Shown here in pieces: positions 34,815 through 47,602 of a DNA stretch of 64,000 nucleotides. The translations under genes were made by a program, and so were the position numbers. The notes below the pieces were generated by a model that was not told the origin of the DNA, did no database searches, and saw only the letters and a program-made list of their open reading frames with translations. The stretch lies in NCBI GenBank assembly GCA_022419385.1, contig JAJUBI010000007.1:2513768-2577767 (forward strand). The letters are read 5' to 3'. How positions within the stretch are numbered: position 1 is the stretch's first letter; every line of letters starts with the position of its first letter. Source of the DNA: Paraconiothyrium sp. Pb-2020 (taxonomy: Eukaryota > Ascomycota > Dothideomycetes > Pleosporales > Didymosphaeriaceae).

Positions 34815-35241
34815 ATGCCTCCCTCCACGATCCAAGCTTACCGCTCCGCTATGGTCACATATCATACTGCGCAGGAATACATCATCCTGGGTCCTTCCGA
34901 GCGCGAAATGCTCCTCCTCTCACGTTCAGATTCCCCATCCTGACGCTACGCCCGCCCTGATGCAGGAGCCTGGCTCGTACTTTCCGCCTGGTCTGGTGTA
35001 TGACGATATAGCACCGGCCGAGAAGAAGTCGAAAGTGTATCCGCGTACGCCTTATCCCCGGCTTGCGTACGCTGAGGACGAGGACAGTGACGAAGACGCA
35101 GAGGTGCGTCCGCATCTGAGTCGGGTGGCCGCCAACACCTCTGTCTGCGCCTTCTGCGAGCAGCACACCGTAAGCGGTAGAGGTAGTGTGCTAACGCGCG
35201 CATGCAAGCTTTTGCAGCGCCTTGTGCACTGGAAGAAGTGA
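34815..35241 (+). CDS. Small hypothetical protein, exon structure unresolved
   Basis: Two coding-like frames sit end to end. Frame A starts at ATG 34815 (MPPSTIQAYRSAMVTYHTAQEYIILG) and stops at 34943. Frame B reads through PHPDATPALMQEPGSYFPPGLV to a stop at 35241 (its own first ATG is 34960), and includes an acidic run (AEDEDSDEDAE) and CAFCEQH. They could be joined by an intron ending at the acceptor ...CGTTCAG just before ATTCCCCATCC; candidate donors (GTCACA, GTCCTT) are weak. Alternatives are a frameshifted pseudogene or two short frames of which only B is real. Confidence 0.3.
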
Positions 35242-35603
35242 AGTGAGCATGCGGAGCGTGCTTGCGACATTAATTGCTGAATTAGTGTCTGTCTTTCCGT
35301 TGTTTCATTTTGTTCCACTTTACAGCGCATTTGGCAAGCTGAGATTGTCAGTCGCTTAACACCGTAATAGCCTATCTATTCTCGCATCTGTTAATATCGA
35401 CTGTCAGCACCAGAGCGAAAGACTGGATGTCATAATGTTCCTTTAGTATAATAGAATGAAAGATTCATAATACCCTACGCATGCAGCCTCTTCGCGAACT
35501 CCGTCTTCTATCGTTGACCGTAGCCCTAATGCAAAGGTCTTGCATGTCGTGTCTATCAATACGCCATTCAACGTCTAATCGTATGCTCTCGATCTAAGGT
35601 CAA
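35242..35603. other. Convergent intergenic region
   Basis: 3' flanks of the small hypothetical (+) and VIP1 (-). Nothing else seen. Confidence 0.5.
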
Positions 35604-38600
35604 TCACTCCTGTAGCTGCGCGGGCGGAACGGGACCACTCTGCAACTTCTCCGCCAGCAAACCTGGCTCATCTTGATTTGCGTTATTTCCGTTTCCGTTA
35701 TCATTCTCGTTGGTATTCCGCTCGCCGAACGCATCTGGCACTTTCTCACTAAGATTGATGGCGACGAACGACTTTGGAAGCTTGACACTAAGGAGAAATC
35801 AGCAATCAACATCAGCAGGCAGGAGCGCAACTGATACATACGTATGGAACTTGGCGCGCAGAGTCTCAAGCACTTCCTTCCAGTCGTGGTGCGCTGTAAG
35901 ACTGCGACGAGGCGAGAAACCAATCATGTGTCGTGAGTCAAGTTGGCTGCGATTTTGTTAGAGTAATGCCTTGAATTAATGGAGATACACTTACACATCG
36001 AGCGGGGCAAAGGCGTGGCAGCCAGGTGAAAGCGTTATGCGGATACTGTAGTTGAAAGTGTTCGGCGAGTCATCGATCGATGTGTTCTCTGACTCATACA
36101 GCTCAAAGCCGATCTGAGATAGGTAGTCTAGCTCCGGGATAGCGTTGCGTTCAATCTTCGTCTTGATGCCACCTTCCAAAATGCAATTAAGAAGCGTGTA
36201 GATATGTGACTCTTTCGTGAAGTAGAAAAAGCACTTGGGCGTATCCGAAGCTTGCAATTCCTCCAAATCTTCAACAATCTCCTTGAGTAGCGGGAGAGAG
36301 GTAAGCAGACCAATCTCAAGCTTCTCTTCATTGTCGATACCATACTCTTGTGGGCCAATATAGTCGAAAAGAACCTTGCTGAGATGATACATCTCGCGTA
36401 GCTTGACTAGTCGTGCATCGGTTTGCGCCTTTGATTCTTTAGATGTGCTGCCAACGCCAGTGTAGAGTTTAAAGTACGACTCGTGGACATATGAAGGAGG
36501 TGGAGGGGGTTGAGCGTGCTTGAAAGCAACCTCGGACTTGCGACGGAAACCCATACGGTGTGCAAGGTTACCACGCTCCGCAGGCTTCTCGGGCTGCGTG
36601 TCTTTCTGTTCGGCCTTTGCTGGTTCGGATGCTGCAGAGACCGGTGGCCTGCTTCCGCTGTCTATTGAAACTTGTCTGGAAGTGTCGACGCTTTCCTCGT
36701 CTAGGAACACCGAGTCGGGAGTGAAGATCCATTCCAAAAATTGACGATTGTGGAGAGCATCAAACTTCATAGTGTCGTAGAGCTCAGATATCTTGCTGGG
36801 ATCAACCTTGTCGGCGTCTTTGAACTCCTTGAAAAGCTTCTCCCAGCGCTCTTTGAACAGCTCTGGTCCTTCGTTGCAACACCATCGCGGCTGTATCTTG
36901 TTGACGTCCGCTCCTGTTGCAGACCCGCCAGGCGAGATCGCCTCTCCAGCATTTCCGGCAACGGCATGTAGTGACGTTACTGCTTCTGTTTCGAGCTTCT
37001 TGAAGTTGTAGTTCATGACACGTTGATGAAATTTCATCAGTTCGACTACTTGTTGGGCCACGATGTAAGGTTCCGCAACGTCCTTGGGCCACGCGAATTG
37101 GGGTGGTGCCTTATCGCCCGCGCGAAGAAGCGTCTTGAGCTTCTTCTTGACCTTATCCATAACGTCTTTCGCGGCATTGGAATCGTCGAGAAGATCCTTG
37201 CGGACGTGTATATTCTCAGCCGCAAATTGATCTCTTTCCAGGAATGATGCTGCAAAGATCTGTGCACTGGTAGTAACGCGTCGCTCAGAAGAGCTGAAGA
37301 TGTGAACATCGTCAAGCACATCTCTATTCATTAGGAGTAAATCATTTCGGAAATTCGCGCCCATATCCTGGGTCTGATGACGCGCAGAATGGGTAGGCTC
37401 GCCACCCCACTTGATGATGAGTTGCAGCTTCTCTAGTATGAGATTGTTCTCAGCTGCAGATATCCTTGACAGAGTCAATCCAGACGTTGAATCACTTCGC
37501 TTTGCGGCCCGATCGGCAATGTCGCTAGCCGTGGAACTTGCGCGTGTGCGTTCGGGAGATTCCTCCGGCGTCTCGCCAGGAAGCCTCTCTTCTTTCCTTC
37601 GTCTACGAAACATGGGTTTGATCTGCACTTTGGTCCCTGGCCAGGCTCCTTTCTTGTCAAGATACACTTGGAGCTCGCGTAGTTTCTTGGGATCCTCCTC
37701 CCCTTCCTTCATAGCTAATTTCACAGCCTCACTCACACTCTGCAGCGCGGCCTCGCCGATGAGCAGGACCTCCTCTTGGTGCCCTTTGAGCAAGTCGACG
37801 AAGGGCTTCGTGTGAAATGTATACTTGAACTTCTGCTTCGGGGTGCGGTCCGCATGGCGAACTACAGAGACCACGCCCTTAAGCTTCCATTGCGCTTTTG
37901 ATGCAGGGGGAGGTACGTTCACTTGCTCTTCGGAGTGTGACTTTTCAATATCCAAGCTTAAGTCTGTATCGCCAATTGAAGACGGTAGCAAAAGGTCAGG
38001 CTCTGATTTGATTGCGGCTGGCGCGGGGCTAGTTGTGATGGGCGTAGAGTCAGCCTTCTCGAAACTTGGGGATGCGGCAATAGGTGTGGCACCCAGCGAC
38101 GTATCTGGTGAATTTGGAACCGTGCCTGAACGGCCCATGTGAGGAAGATGAGGATGGTGACCAGCCAACTTAGACATACTAGGGGATTTGAACAGTTCTT
38201 TCAGGGTACTCCTATGTCCACCAATGCTCTTCCTCGAGGCACTCGATGCGAGTGGTGCTTCTTGAGCCTCGGCAGCGGCGGCTTGGGTATTCTTGCGTTC
38301 CTTTCGTTGAATCTCTTCGAGGAAAAGCTCTTTCAAGATAGTTGATGCTTTCTCATAGTAGGTCTGATTATCCTTGACGAAGCTCCAGCCGTTGACATCG
38401 ATGACATAGCTCCTATCTCCTGCCCGAAGTAAGTCAAAGCCACATACCCTCTGACCAAAGCCATTCGAAATTCTCGCGGCCATGGCTGTCTCGCTCTCGG
38501 TCAAATTAGTTACATATCGCACTTCTTTGCCACTGGGATTCCGCTTAACAAGCCCATCGACGACAGGCGATTTCCTGGTCTCAGCGTGGCAGAAGTTCGG

Positions 38601-40188
38601 GCCAACAGTATATGCCTTCACATCTTCGGCGTTCTCGACTTGCAGAAATTGCTCGTAAATGTAGCTGCTCTCAGGCTCGGTCATGGACCTTGGCATATAC
38701 AAGCTGTCGTCCTTTTCAGAGCTCTTGTTGTTCACTTTGCGGAAGAGTCTACGGCCACCGCCTCCGTCCTCGGAATGATAGTAGATATGAATGTTGTGAT
38801 CCTCGCCACTGACAGGTTTCTCGACGAAAGGCTTCGTAAGGGTCATGCCATCAACACATATGGTGTCGCCGTTGTCCAATAGTTCGATCTTCTGCGGTGG
38901 CGCGACATCGCCTCCAGTTCCATCGGAACCCCCCAGAGTGACTCCGGTTCTCTGCTCTAGTTGTTTGGCAAACTCGGCGCTCGCCAATCGAGGTCCACCA
39001 TCTCGGCTAACTTCAACACGGCGAGGGGTAGGCACCTTCAGCTGGTCGAGTATCATCAAACACAGACGACGATCCCACAAAACCTGCTGCATGGGCAGAT
39101 CGTTGACGCAGAATGGCTTGCGCAGGCGTGCATAGGCGATGGCCTTGTCGAGCGGGAAGCCATCGGAGAAGAATGATATTAAGAAGTCGCACACGGGCCA
39201 GTTCTCCACGTCCTCGTCAAGAATGATTTTATCGCCAAAGATCTTGACCTCAAAATCGTCCACAAGCTTGCCGAAGATGTTACGCGCCGGCTTGCTCCGC
39301 GCCTTTGACTCAAGTGCGCAGACGCCTATGATGCCCCTGGTAGGCCGTCGTGGCTCCCGGCCCATGTCTCTTCCGCCAGGGCTACTGCTTGCAGCGGTGC
39401 TCCCGCTAATGCGTCTCTGTGCTTGCGTTCGGCTGCGGGCGCGGCGTTCGTGATTCTGGGGTGTAGAGGTTGAGGTTGGCGGCGGGGAGGCATCGGCGGG
39501 GCTGTTGGAAGGATTCGAGGCGATGGACAGTCGATTGCCGTTACCGCTGGGATAGGTCGGATGGTCAGCTGGAAAGAGCAGCTGCGTGGGGGAGACTCTG
39601 GGGTTGAGGCTGCCGCCGTTTTGGCTCGCCGTCATGACATTCAACGACGATGTTGCGGTGGTGGTCCCATTGTGGCCTGCCCGTTCGCTCTGTTAGCACA
39701 GACGCTCATGCAGAATACTTGATACACGTACCCTCGTCGCTCCCGCTGATTGATGCAGGCCCGCTCATCCTATGCGTGCTTGGGAATATTCCTGAGCCAA
39801 TCGAATATAGAGAGGAAAAAGACAGGCGATTGGACGCGGCTTCAAATTCGGGGCGGCGTTCCGACGGAGTCAGGGTGCGCACAGCTTCAGATGTGGGCGT
39901 GAGAGCATCAGTGGAGTCGTCAATTGCGGAAGATGCCTGGCGGTCGCTGAGCGTCTCCAGCACACTGACATCAGACGCTTTCGAGGGACGGCGCGAGGGG
40001 AACTGCCTAGGCACGGCCTTAGAGGCCAGTGGCGGCATCGAGATAGTGGCGCGGACCGCATTTGCATCGCTGGTTTCCTCGGACGCGCGACCTTTCCTGC
40101 TCGCTGCGGATGCGTTGCCGGTACCCGCCAGCAGCTGCGATGTCCTGGTACGCGCATTCTCGGCGCTGACTGTGCGTGACAGCTCCAT
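35604..40188 (-). CDS. VIP1: VIP1/Asp1 bifunctional inositol hexakisphosphate kinase/phosphatase (PPIP5K)
   Basis: This cytosolic enzyme makes and removes the 1-position pyrophosphate of inositol pyrophosphates (InsP8 and 1-InsP7), controlling phosphate signalling, polarity and microtubules. Exons are 40188-39732, 39676-35995, 35946-35842 and 35787-35604, giving 1475 aa. The N-terminus is Ser/Thr-rich and disordered. The ATP-grasp kinase domain starts at about residue 268 (IGVCALESKARSKPARNIFGKL) and contains YVIDVNGWSFVKDN near its end. The histidine acid phosphatase signature is VVRHADRTPKQK at about 759. The last exons supply QLDSRHMIGFSPRRSLTAHHDWKEV and an Asn-rich tail. The largest ORF alone misses both ends. 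Start 40188 is the first ATG of the Ser/Thr-rich leader that looks native; upstream in-frame ATGs exist. Confidence 0.93.
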
Positions 40189-42447
40189 GCCGCCTTGTGT
40201 GCACTTTTTGGGAGCGTAGCGAGGTTCTATGCCATGACGTCGTTCGCGCTGTATGATGGATTGAAGAAGAGGCAGACGGCCGTCGCTCTGGTACCGCCGC
40301 ACGATTATACAAGAGGCAGACGGCACGGCAGCTGCTGAAACATGGCATCCAGCAGCGCTCCTCCCATGCGCACGTGTCGACAGACCGCAGGCTCGCAGGT
40401 GTGTTTTCGTGGAGCCCAGCCGCAAACGTCATAGCAGCTCCTCTGAAAGGCTGGAGCAACGTGCACTATTTTGGTCCGAGATGCCTTTGCGATCAACGCT
40501 ACCATTCGAGGACGGATGATATGCGAAGCACCAAGAGGCATTCGAACTCGCCCCAATCGCGCCTCGTCAGATGGAGAAGGCCCACCGATGAAATGCTCTC
40601 TTGCATCAGGTCCAGGGCCCCGGTGTCGATCGCTTGGCGCGCGGCCCAACAGTGCTGGTCTGTACATGGAGCCTCATCCAGGAGGACATGGGGAACGAAC
40701 GCATCGAGCAATCCAAGTGGAGGAGAAGGAAGCAACATTTTTGGAAATAGCGAGAAAGTGTTGGAATGCCAGAAGTATGAGGAGGGAGCAGCGCTGAGGC
40801 GCGGGGTTGCGTCCGATGGCAGGCACACCCGGGGCCCCAGTGACCCCCCACAAAAAGCAATTCATCCATCTGCACGGCCTTGGAGAGTGTTTTCATCTTA
40901 CAACGAGTTCATTTTGTTTGGTCATATGGCTCCTAATGCGTTCACTTCACAAGCATCCATCTGATAAGATTACCCCAAGGACGGCCACGGGCAAAGTATA
41001 CCTACTGCATTGAGTACAGGTAGAATCTCAGGTGCATATTCATCAGAACTCAAAACTCTCTTTGATATCTGTAAGCGCGGCGAAGGTGACTTGGTATGGA
41101 GCTGAATGGGTCGAAAAGCCCGAGCCTGACAGCAGTGTCTTCAGTGCAGTCAGCAAATTGTAAGAGTGCAAAGGTGTACGACGGCTTTGCACTTAGCGAC
41201 GACAGACGGTTCATAGTTGGATCTAGAGACATCAAGCTCTTAGACAGATTCGCGTACCAACAGGACCTATGTTTGTATGCCTATGCAGCCTACACCGACT
41301 TTTTGCCGCAAGGAACCCGTGCCGCTCACGATGGTTGCAGCAGTCTTCGTTGCTAAGGTTGCATTGTTCGTTTGCCCAGCTCCAACGTAAGTACTGTCTT
41401 GCTTCTTTCATCTCATTTTCTTGGAAGCCTGCGAATGTCTCTACTCAGCCTCGATGGTGCAGTCTAGTCATGAGCCGTCAGTTGTTCATTGATCTTGCGG
41501 GGGCCAATATACACCATCACATTGAGTGTCCGCTTTGGGCATGGTACAATTCTGCAGCATCTAATATTAGTAGGCCAAGCACGTGCGATCTCGCTGTGGC
41601 TGGGGTGCGGTAACCATATTTCCTCGAGCTGAACGAACACATCCTTGGTAAGACACTTTTCGTACGATTCTACGGGGCGTGTGCTGACGATTCCGCGTGC
41701 CCGATCACGACTCCTTCGCTCCGCCGCGCCTCGCCAACAGACGCTGATGGAGATGTTCTGCATCTGGTCTACGTATGCGCAATGAACACGGTCGAATATT
41801 GAGCGCGATGTAGCCGCCGGAGCACAGTTGACCTCGGGAATTCACAAAACACGTACGGCACAGCAGTGTGAAGCTGAAACGCTATACACGCGCCTCTTAG
41901 GCTGACTCTCCCAAGTGTTCGACAAAACTGCCCGTCATGGTCTATGTTGGAAGTTGTAAAGCAGGGGCTGGAGCCGAGGGTTGTGGTGGCTGAGTGGTGA
42001 GCCGCACTGTAGTGTCGTTTGCCAAGATGTTTACACACTGGTTGTCCGCCCCGCAAAAACAAGACCGTCCGGCTTACGACTGGCTGATTGCACGAGCATC
42101 CTGCAGCCGCATCTTTTCCACGACAACTGCCACAAGGCGAGGTGAAGTGGCGCAGACGAGCGATGGCTACTACCTCGCCTGATGCCTGTTTGCCCTTCCG
42201 GCTGTTGCGCAGCCAACGTTGCCAATTTGCACCCAGGCACAGACGCCGCACGGTTAGTATCGCGAGTTGGGCACGACATGAAGATCTGCATATATATTCC
42301 AACGTTTCGCTCGTATGTCCATCATCATTACACAGCTAATTCTCTCTTCCTCATCAAGAGTAACATATCTCTTCTTAATTTTAATACTAACTGCCACGTC
42401 CCTCCTATCCTACCATAATCTCTACACTCTACGGCTTACTTATCAAA
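40189..42447. other. Long divergent intergenic region
   Basis: About 2.3 kb between VIP1 (-) and the But2-like gene (+). Many overlapping ORFs (for example 40374-40964, 41769-42302) lack domains, have no consistent codon bias and shadow each other on both strands. No transposon features recognised. A TATATAT lies near 42290, upstream of the But2-like gene. Confidence 0.4.
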
Positions 42448-43194
42448 ATGGCTACCAAGCTCTTCGCCTTCACAACTCTCCTGGCTTTCGCCGCCGCTCG
42501 TCCCACACTTTCTGAGCGTCACGCAGATCGCTCCGACTGTTGGCAAACCAACCCAGGAACTGTCTTTTACAACTGCGCAAACGGTTACATCGGCTGCTTT
42601 GACCAGAGCCCCTGCGATCGCCCGCCACTGGCCAGCACAACTTCCACCACCACTGCTCCTACCTCCACACCCGAAGCTGCTGAAGCTCACGAAATTACTA
42701 AACCCCGCTCATTCAACATCTACGTTCTCAGCGAAGCCCAGCACAATGTCCAAGACGAAGTACCACACGTCGATCTTAATAAGCCTGTTGATAGTCGTAC
42801 TACCACAACCAACGCCATGGTCTTCGACAACGTCCCCACCGGCGCGAAGAACTGCCGTCTTAGATGGCGCAGTACCGAGTCCAACGACGGGAACAGCTTC
42901 TTCGTCAAAGGAAATGGGCAGGCGTGGCACCGCCAGCTCACTGGCTTCCCTACCAAGGAGGAAATTGTGTCCTACGACGGACTGAAGCCGTACCAGGATC
43001 CCGAGGCTGACTGGTCCCCCAGCCTGGATTTCACTGGGTGGCCGGAGAGCCCCGCAGATCACATGGGACCGGCATTGAAGTGCGGAGAGCAGGTTGCAGT
43101 TGAGTTGAAGGGAAGTGATGAGGGGGAGCAGGAGAATAGGATTTTCATTACGCTTACTGAGACGAATGGGTTCTATTTGACGTACGATCTCTAG
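42448..43194 (+). CDS. Secreted But2-domain-like protein with cysteine-rich N-terminus
   Basis: 248 aa with a signal peptide, MATKLFAFTTLLAFAAA. The mature N-terminus carries four cysteines: CWQTNPGTVFYNC, GCF and PC. This layout (xxCxNGxxGCxxxxPC) is common in fungal secreted proteins that carry a But2 C-terminal domain (PF09792). A Thr/Ser linker follows, then a beta-rich domain: FNIYVLSEAQHNVQ, AMVFDNVPTGAKNCRLRWR, GPALKCGEQVAVELKG. It is intronless. The role is probably extracellular and may involve the cell surface or a host, but that is inference; no enzyme motif is visible. Confidence 0.75.
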   Translation: MATKLFAFTTLLAFAAARPTLSERHADRSDCWQTNPGTVFYNCANGYIGCFDQSPCDRPPLASTTSTTTAPTSTPEAAEAHEITKPRSFNIYVLSEAQHNVQDEVPHVDLNKPVDSRTTTTNAMVFDNVPTGAKNCRLRWRSTESNDGNSFFVKGNGQAWHRQLTGFPTKEEIVSYDGLKPYQDPEADWSPSLDFTGWPESPADHMGPALKCGEQVAVELKGSDEGEQENRIFITLTETNGFYLTYDL

Positions 43195-43676
43195 AGCCTG
43201 GAAGCATTTAGATAAAAACAGCGAATTAATGATTGGGTAATGGGTAATATTGCATTGCATTGCGACGGCGTTGTTGGGCATTGGCATAGAGATGGTATTT
43301 CGTCAGCTATGACTACGATCCATAATACAATTAAATCTTGAGCGATTCAGATTCGAATCCAGCTTTCATAATACTGTATTTCTTCGACTGACCAGTAGCA
43401 ATGGTACTCTTTGGAAATCGACTCACTATATATTAGGGAGTCGTTGATCGTGGTGTTCAATACAACCGTGGTACGCTTTCTATTCTCGAGGCGTCCCTGC
43501 GCCCACCCTATGTATTCTCCAAGCACGATCTATTGATGTATACACTTTACGCTCTGTATTATGGAAGCAACGAAACGCATGGGAGCCGTATTACGTAACA
43601 TGCGCTATCTTCCCACTAGGCAAACCATATCAACTTCTGGTAATCCGCTCTCCAAGGTTCCACCATCTCTTCGAGC
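43195..43676. other. Intergenic, promoter of the Zn2Cys6 regulator
   Basis: Contains tattgcattgcattgcg near 43249-43265 (a short tandem repeat). No gene. Confidence 0.5.
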
Positions 43677-45270
43677 ATGCGTCTCGCGAAAGCTTGCATT
43701 CAATGTAGAACTTCGAAACGACGTTGTTCTCCAAGCGAGGAAGATGCATACCGAGCTTGCCGCCAATGCCAGCAAAAGAAAACGCTTTGCTCTCTGCAGA
43801 ATGCGCCCACCCAGAAGCCGAGCCGTCCCATTCCACGTCCCCTAGCGGTACAGATCCATGGGAAATTATCTGAGGGGTTGGCCCTCGAATTAATTGACCT
43901 TTATCTAACTGTACTTCACGGAAAACCCCACACCTTGTTCCATCCAGCCAAGTTGCGATGGCGTGTGCGTGAGTGCACACTTCCCGACCGTGTTCTCCTT
44001 GCAATTGCTGGGCTAGCAGCTCGCTTTCATCCATCGCCTTCCGTGCGCGATCGAAAGGCCGAATTTATGGAGCATTCGAAGAACAATCTTAAATCTCATA
44101 TCGATCATTTTGATCTCGACACTCTTCGAGCGTGTATGCTTGTCAGTCACCTGTATAGCGCAGAGAACGACCGCAATGTGGAGTCCCTGTTCATCGCCGT
44201 GGCCTTCAGGATCGCTCACATTATTCAGCTGCCTGACGCAGACCCGCATGATAATTCCCCCATAACGCACGAAGAAAGGATTCGGGCATTCTGGAGCCTC
44301 TACATGACGGACCGCTGGAGTTCGGCTGGTCTGAATGTACCAAAACAGATGCCGGACGCATATGATACATCAAGTCCGTATCCGATGAGCGAAGCGGATT
44401 TTTACGGTATGCCTCTTGGAATTCACTGTCGTCTGTCCTCTACTAGAAGGGAAGGCTTGTGGGCGCAAATGATCAAACTAGCGCGCATTTTCGGCGAAAT
44501 CCAGGGCCTACATAGGCAGCATGCGGACGGGTGCCTAATGCTTCATGACATCGAGCTTCTCACGCTGCGACTCACAGAAGATACAGAAGCGTTCCTTCGA
44601 GACTTACCTTCTGAGTATCATATGAATAAAACAAATCTCCAAAGATTCGCGTTGGATGGATTGGGTGGAGACTTCGTGGCGCTCCACCTTGGGTTATATC
44701 ACTACTCGACGTTGCTCACCTTTCCGTTCCTCGACTTACAAATGGGTGGCAGCCCACACCGCATTAATTGGGCGGATCAATGCAAAAAGAACGCGGCGGC
44801 ACTTAGCGATCTGCTTTCATTATCGAAACAAGTGCAAGGTTGTAAGGCGGTATATTTTGCCGTCGCTCATATGACGGTCGTGTCTTCTTCAGCGCTGTTA
44901 CATGAACTTCTGTTCGGTGACGAAGCTCACTCGACTATTGCGCGCCAACGACTGAACGCAAATTTTGAGGTGCTCGTGGAGCTGCGAGATCTGTGGCCCG
45001 CCGCAGAGATGATGGTAGGTTACGAATTGGGATTCAAAGTGAAATGCTAACATGGAACAGACACATCGACTATTTGCCTTCCAAAATATGTGTCTTCGCT
45101 CCGCAGATCCAAACACGCACAGGGCTGATCCATGGATGGTAAAGTTCCTGTTGCAGCATTCTTTTCCGATCGATGACAAGAGTACGGCAGTACCCGTACA
45201 AAACAATTCGTTCATCAATGGAACACGTGAGGAACAAGCAAATGATGCGCTTTCGATATTGAGGCGATGA
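43677..45270 (+). CDS. Zn2Cys6 transcription factor
   Basis: A fungal binuclear zinc cluster regulator. Exons 43677-45014 and 45061-45270 (46-nt intron GTAGGT...GGAACAG) give 515 aa. The DNA-binding motif begins at residue 7: CIQCRTSKRRC, ten residues, then CRQCQQKKTLC, spacing C-x2-C-x6-C-x10-C-x2-C-x6-C. The middle-homology domain (Fungal_trans, PF04082) is seen as LIDLYLTVLHGKPHTLFHPAKL, CMLVSHLYSAENDR, RIAHIIQLPDA and EERIRAFWSLYMTDRW. Without splicing, the ORF ends early in the intron and loses 70 aa. Its 3' end faces the sugar transporter gene 90 bp away, and the glycoside hydrolase lies just beyond. Control of these two neighbours is an inference from position. Confidence 0.92.
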
Positions 45271-45360
45271 AGTTTGAAGCGCCATCAAGTTTAGCGCTGC
45301 AAATATCGAGTCTAGGCGAACTGAAAGGAACTGATCGAAATATCAGAGCCGAATTCCAGC

Positions 45361-47207
45361 TTACTTTGTAACCACATGCTCCAGCTCCAACGTATCATCT
45401 TTGTCCTTTTCCAGCCCTATCCTCGCAGTGGCATCTCCGACATGCGCGTTCTCTCCGTCAAACAGTACCGCAATCTCTTCCAGGGTTGGGCCCTTGGTCT
45501 CAACGAACAGGAACCATATGGTTATACATTCGACAGCGAGTATTGCGACGTATACAAAATAGAATTTCCATTGAAGTTTGTTCAGGCCGATTGGGTTGAT
45601 ATAGTTCTTCGCCACAGAGGTGACGGACGTCATGGCGAATTGTAGCGCAATGCCCTTAGCTCGGATGTTATACGGAAGGATCTCGGCGCAGTAGGCCACT
45701 GTCAAGCCGGGCCAGGCGAATCCCGCAGCGCCGTAGAAGAGGAATATCATCGCGATTACAGCCTGACCGGCGGCTGCGTTCTTGGTCTGAGCGTATACGG
45801 CCGAGCATCTACTTGTGTCAGCGAGAGTGTCCCAGATGCACGAATTTATATACCTTACGCAGTCCAGATGGTGAACGCTGTTAGCATACCAACAGCTGCA
45901 ACCAGGAACAACTTCTTCCTTCCGAAACGATCGACAAGGAAGACGGAGAAGCCAATCGCGACCAAGAAGGACCATAGCTGAACGCCCCCGTTGATCAACG
46001 ACTGGTCATAAGATTCCGTGATGCCAACCGATGCCAATATGTCCTTGATATAGTAGGATACGAGACCGTTGCCGGACGCTTGAGAGTAGAATGATACCAA
46101 GAGGATTAAGAGGACCCGCTTACGGTTGCCTGGCGTCCGAACCAGCTCCAGCCATCCATTGTTCCTCGATGTCTCCTTCTCGAACTGTATGGTCTCTTGG
46201 ATCTCGTGAAATTCATTTTTGACGAAGCGGTCGTTCACATTGCCGTTTGCGTGGTACTGCGCGGCATTAGTTTGGCCTTGTTTTGACTCCACGGGGGGCT
46301 TACCTTGGCCAGAACACCAAAAGCTTCGTCGAAACGTCCTTTCGAACACAGCCAACGTGGGCTCTCCGGCAAGAACCACACACCTATGATTTGTATGAAC
46401 GGCATTAGGGCCTGCAGTGCGGTAGGCACTCTCCACGAAGTGTCCGATGGAAATTTGACCATACCGAAGCATGTCCAAGCAGCAATAATCGCACCGCAGA
46501 ACCAAAGGGTGTTGTACATTGTCGTGAGTTTTCCCCGATGCTGCGGGTGGGCAAGCTCCATGATGAGTAGAGGCGCCGAGCCTTGTGAGAGATTGGACCT
46601 GTGCGAGGCTCGCATGTCAGAGAAAGAAGTACTGCGGGTGCCGCATGGATACTTACCCAAACCCGACCAGGAAACGGCCGCCAATAAACTGATTCGAGTC
46701 GACTGATGGGACGACCTGAAGGATGACTCCAACGAAAAGGATCGTCAACCCCACCGTGACGCCCGTTCTTCGGCCAAATCGGTCGGCAACGATAGCAGCT
46801 GTATGCGTTCTTCAGTTTTTAGATCCAGAGGTTATCCTCCTACTTACAAAAAGGCATTGCTACAATAGCACCAATGTTTTGCATCGCGGTGAACAGTCCG
46901 ATGCGACTTCCTTTTGGGTGATCGAAATCTGCACATATTAGCGAGAAGGCGACGAGATGATCGTTGTGCACCAACATTCTTGCCACGGTTTCAATGTCTG
47001 AAGCCCATTGAGCAATGAGCCGTCGTAGCCGTTGATGGTCGCTCCAAGGAAGAGTATTGGTATCATCAGGTAAAGATTCCTCAAACCCGGCTCCTTGTAC
47101 CATGTCACCTCAGGGACTTCAATTCGGCCATCGACTTGCTTGTCTCTGGCATTGTTGGCCGGATGGGAACTGGCATGCTCGGCCATACTGGCACTCTTCG
47201 CGTTCAT
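45361..47207 (-). CDS. MFS sugar transporter
   Basis: A hexose/disaccharide-type sugar porter of the plasma membrane. Six exons, 47207-46976, 46928-46848, 46798-46657, 46598-46304, 46256-45859 and 45808-45361, give 531 aa and join in frame throughout. Motifs appear in family order: GATINGYDGSLLNGLQTLKPWQEY (TM1 loop), VADRFGRRTG (first D-R-x-G-R-R), GGRFLVGFG, PESPRWLCSKGR (PESPR), VDRFGRKK, and VETKGPTLEEI near the C-terminus. Twelve TM segments are expected. The WQEYF...HP signature after TM1 and overall pattern resemble fungal lactose/galactose/hexose permeases, but the substrate cannot be fixed. It is divergent from the galactosidase-like gene, which suggests uptake of the substrate or product of that enzyme. 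Confidence 0.93.
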
Positions 47208-47334
47208 GTTGGAAAGGTGAAGACTTCAGCAGGCGAGTAAAGGAGTAGCAAGAGTACAGACAGTTTGAAGGACTAAGCAACTTGCTCAAACAGTCGATGC
47301 TTCAACAACGAAATCTTGCCGGCGCTCATGGCCA

Positions 47335-47341
47335 TTATATA
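47335..47341 (-). promoter_or_regulatory. TATA-like box of the sugar transporter
   Basis: TATATAA on the minus strand, 128 nt upstream of ATG 47207. Confidence 0.4.
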
Positions 47342-47602
47342 GAAGTTGCGAAAGTGTCCTAAACACATCAATTCTCAAGCTCACGGGATATCTACAGCCT
47401 CGACCGACGCCAATATTGCTTCGGCGCTCTTAGCTTCAATTTTGCAAAGAGATGGGGCCCCAGGACGGGATGCGGGGAGCGCTCATTACCATGCGATGGG
47501 GAGAGCCATCGAATTGCTGAATGACTCGCAACGCAGAAATGCGGACAATCGACCAATCACATACTGTCAAAGCCGCAAGCGCTACCCAATGCTCGCGCGC
47601 TC

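Noticed and set aside
40374..42302. Several 100-190 codon ORFs in the VIP1/But2 intergenic region
   Set aside because: They overlap each other on both strands, lack codon bias and show no domain.
43350..43362. tRNA-like agattcgaatcca
   Set aside because: The flanks do not form arms of a tRNA.
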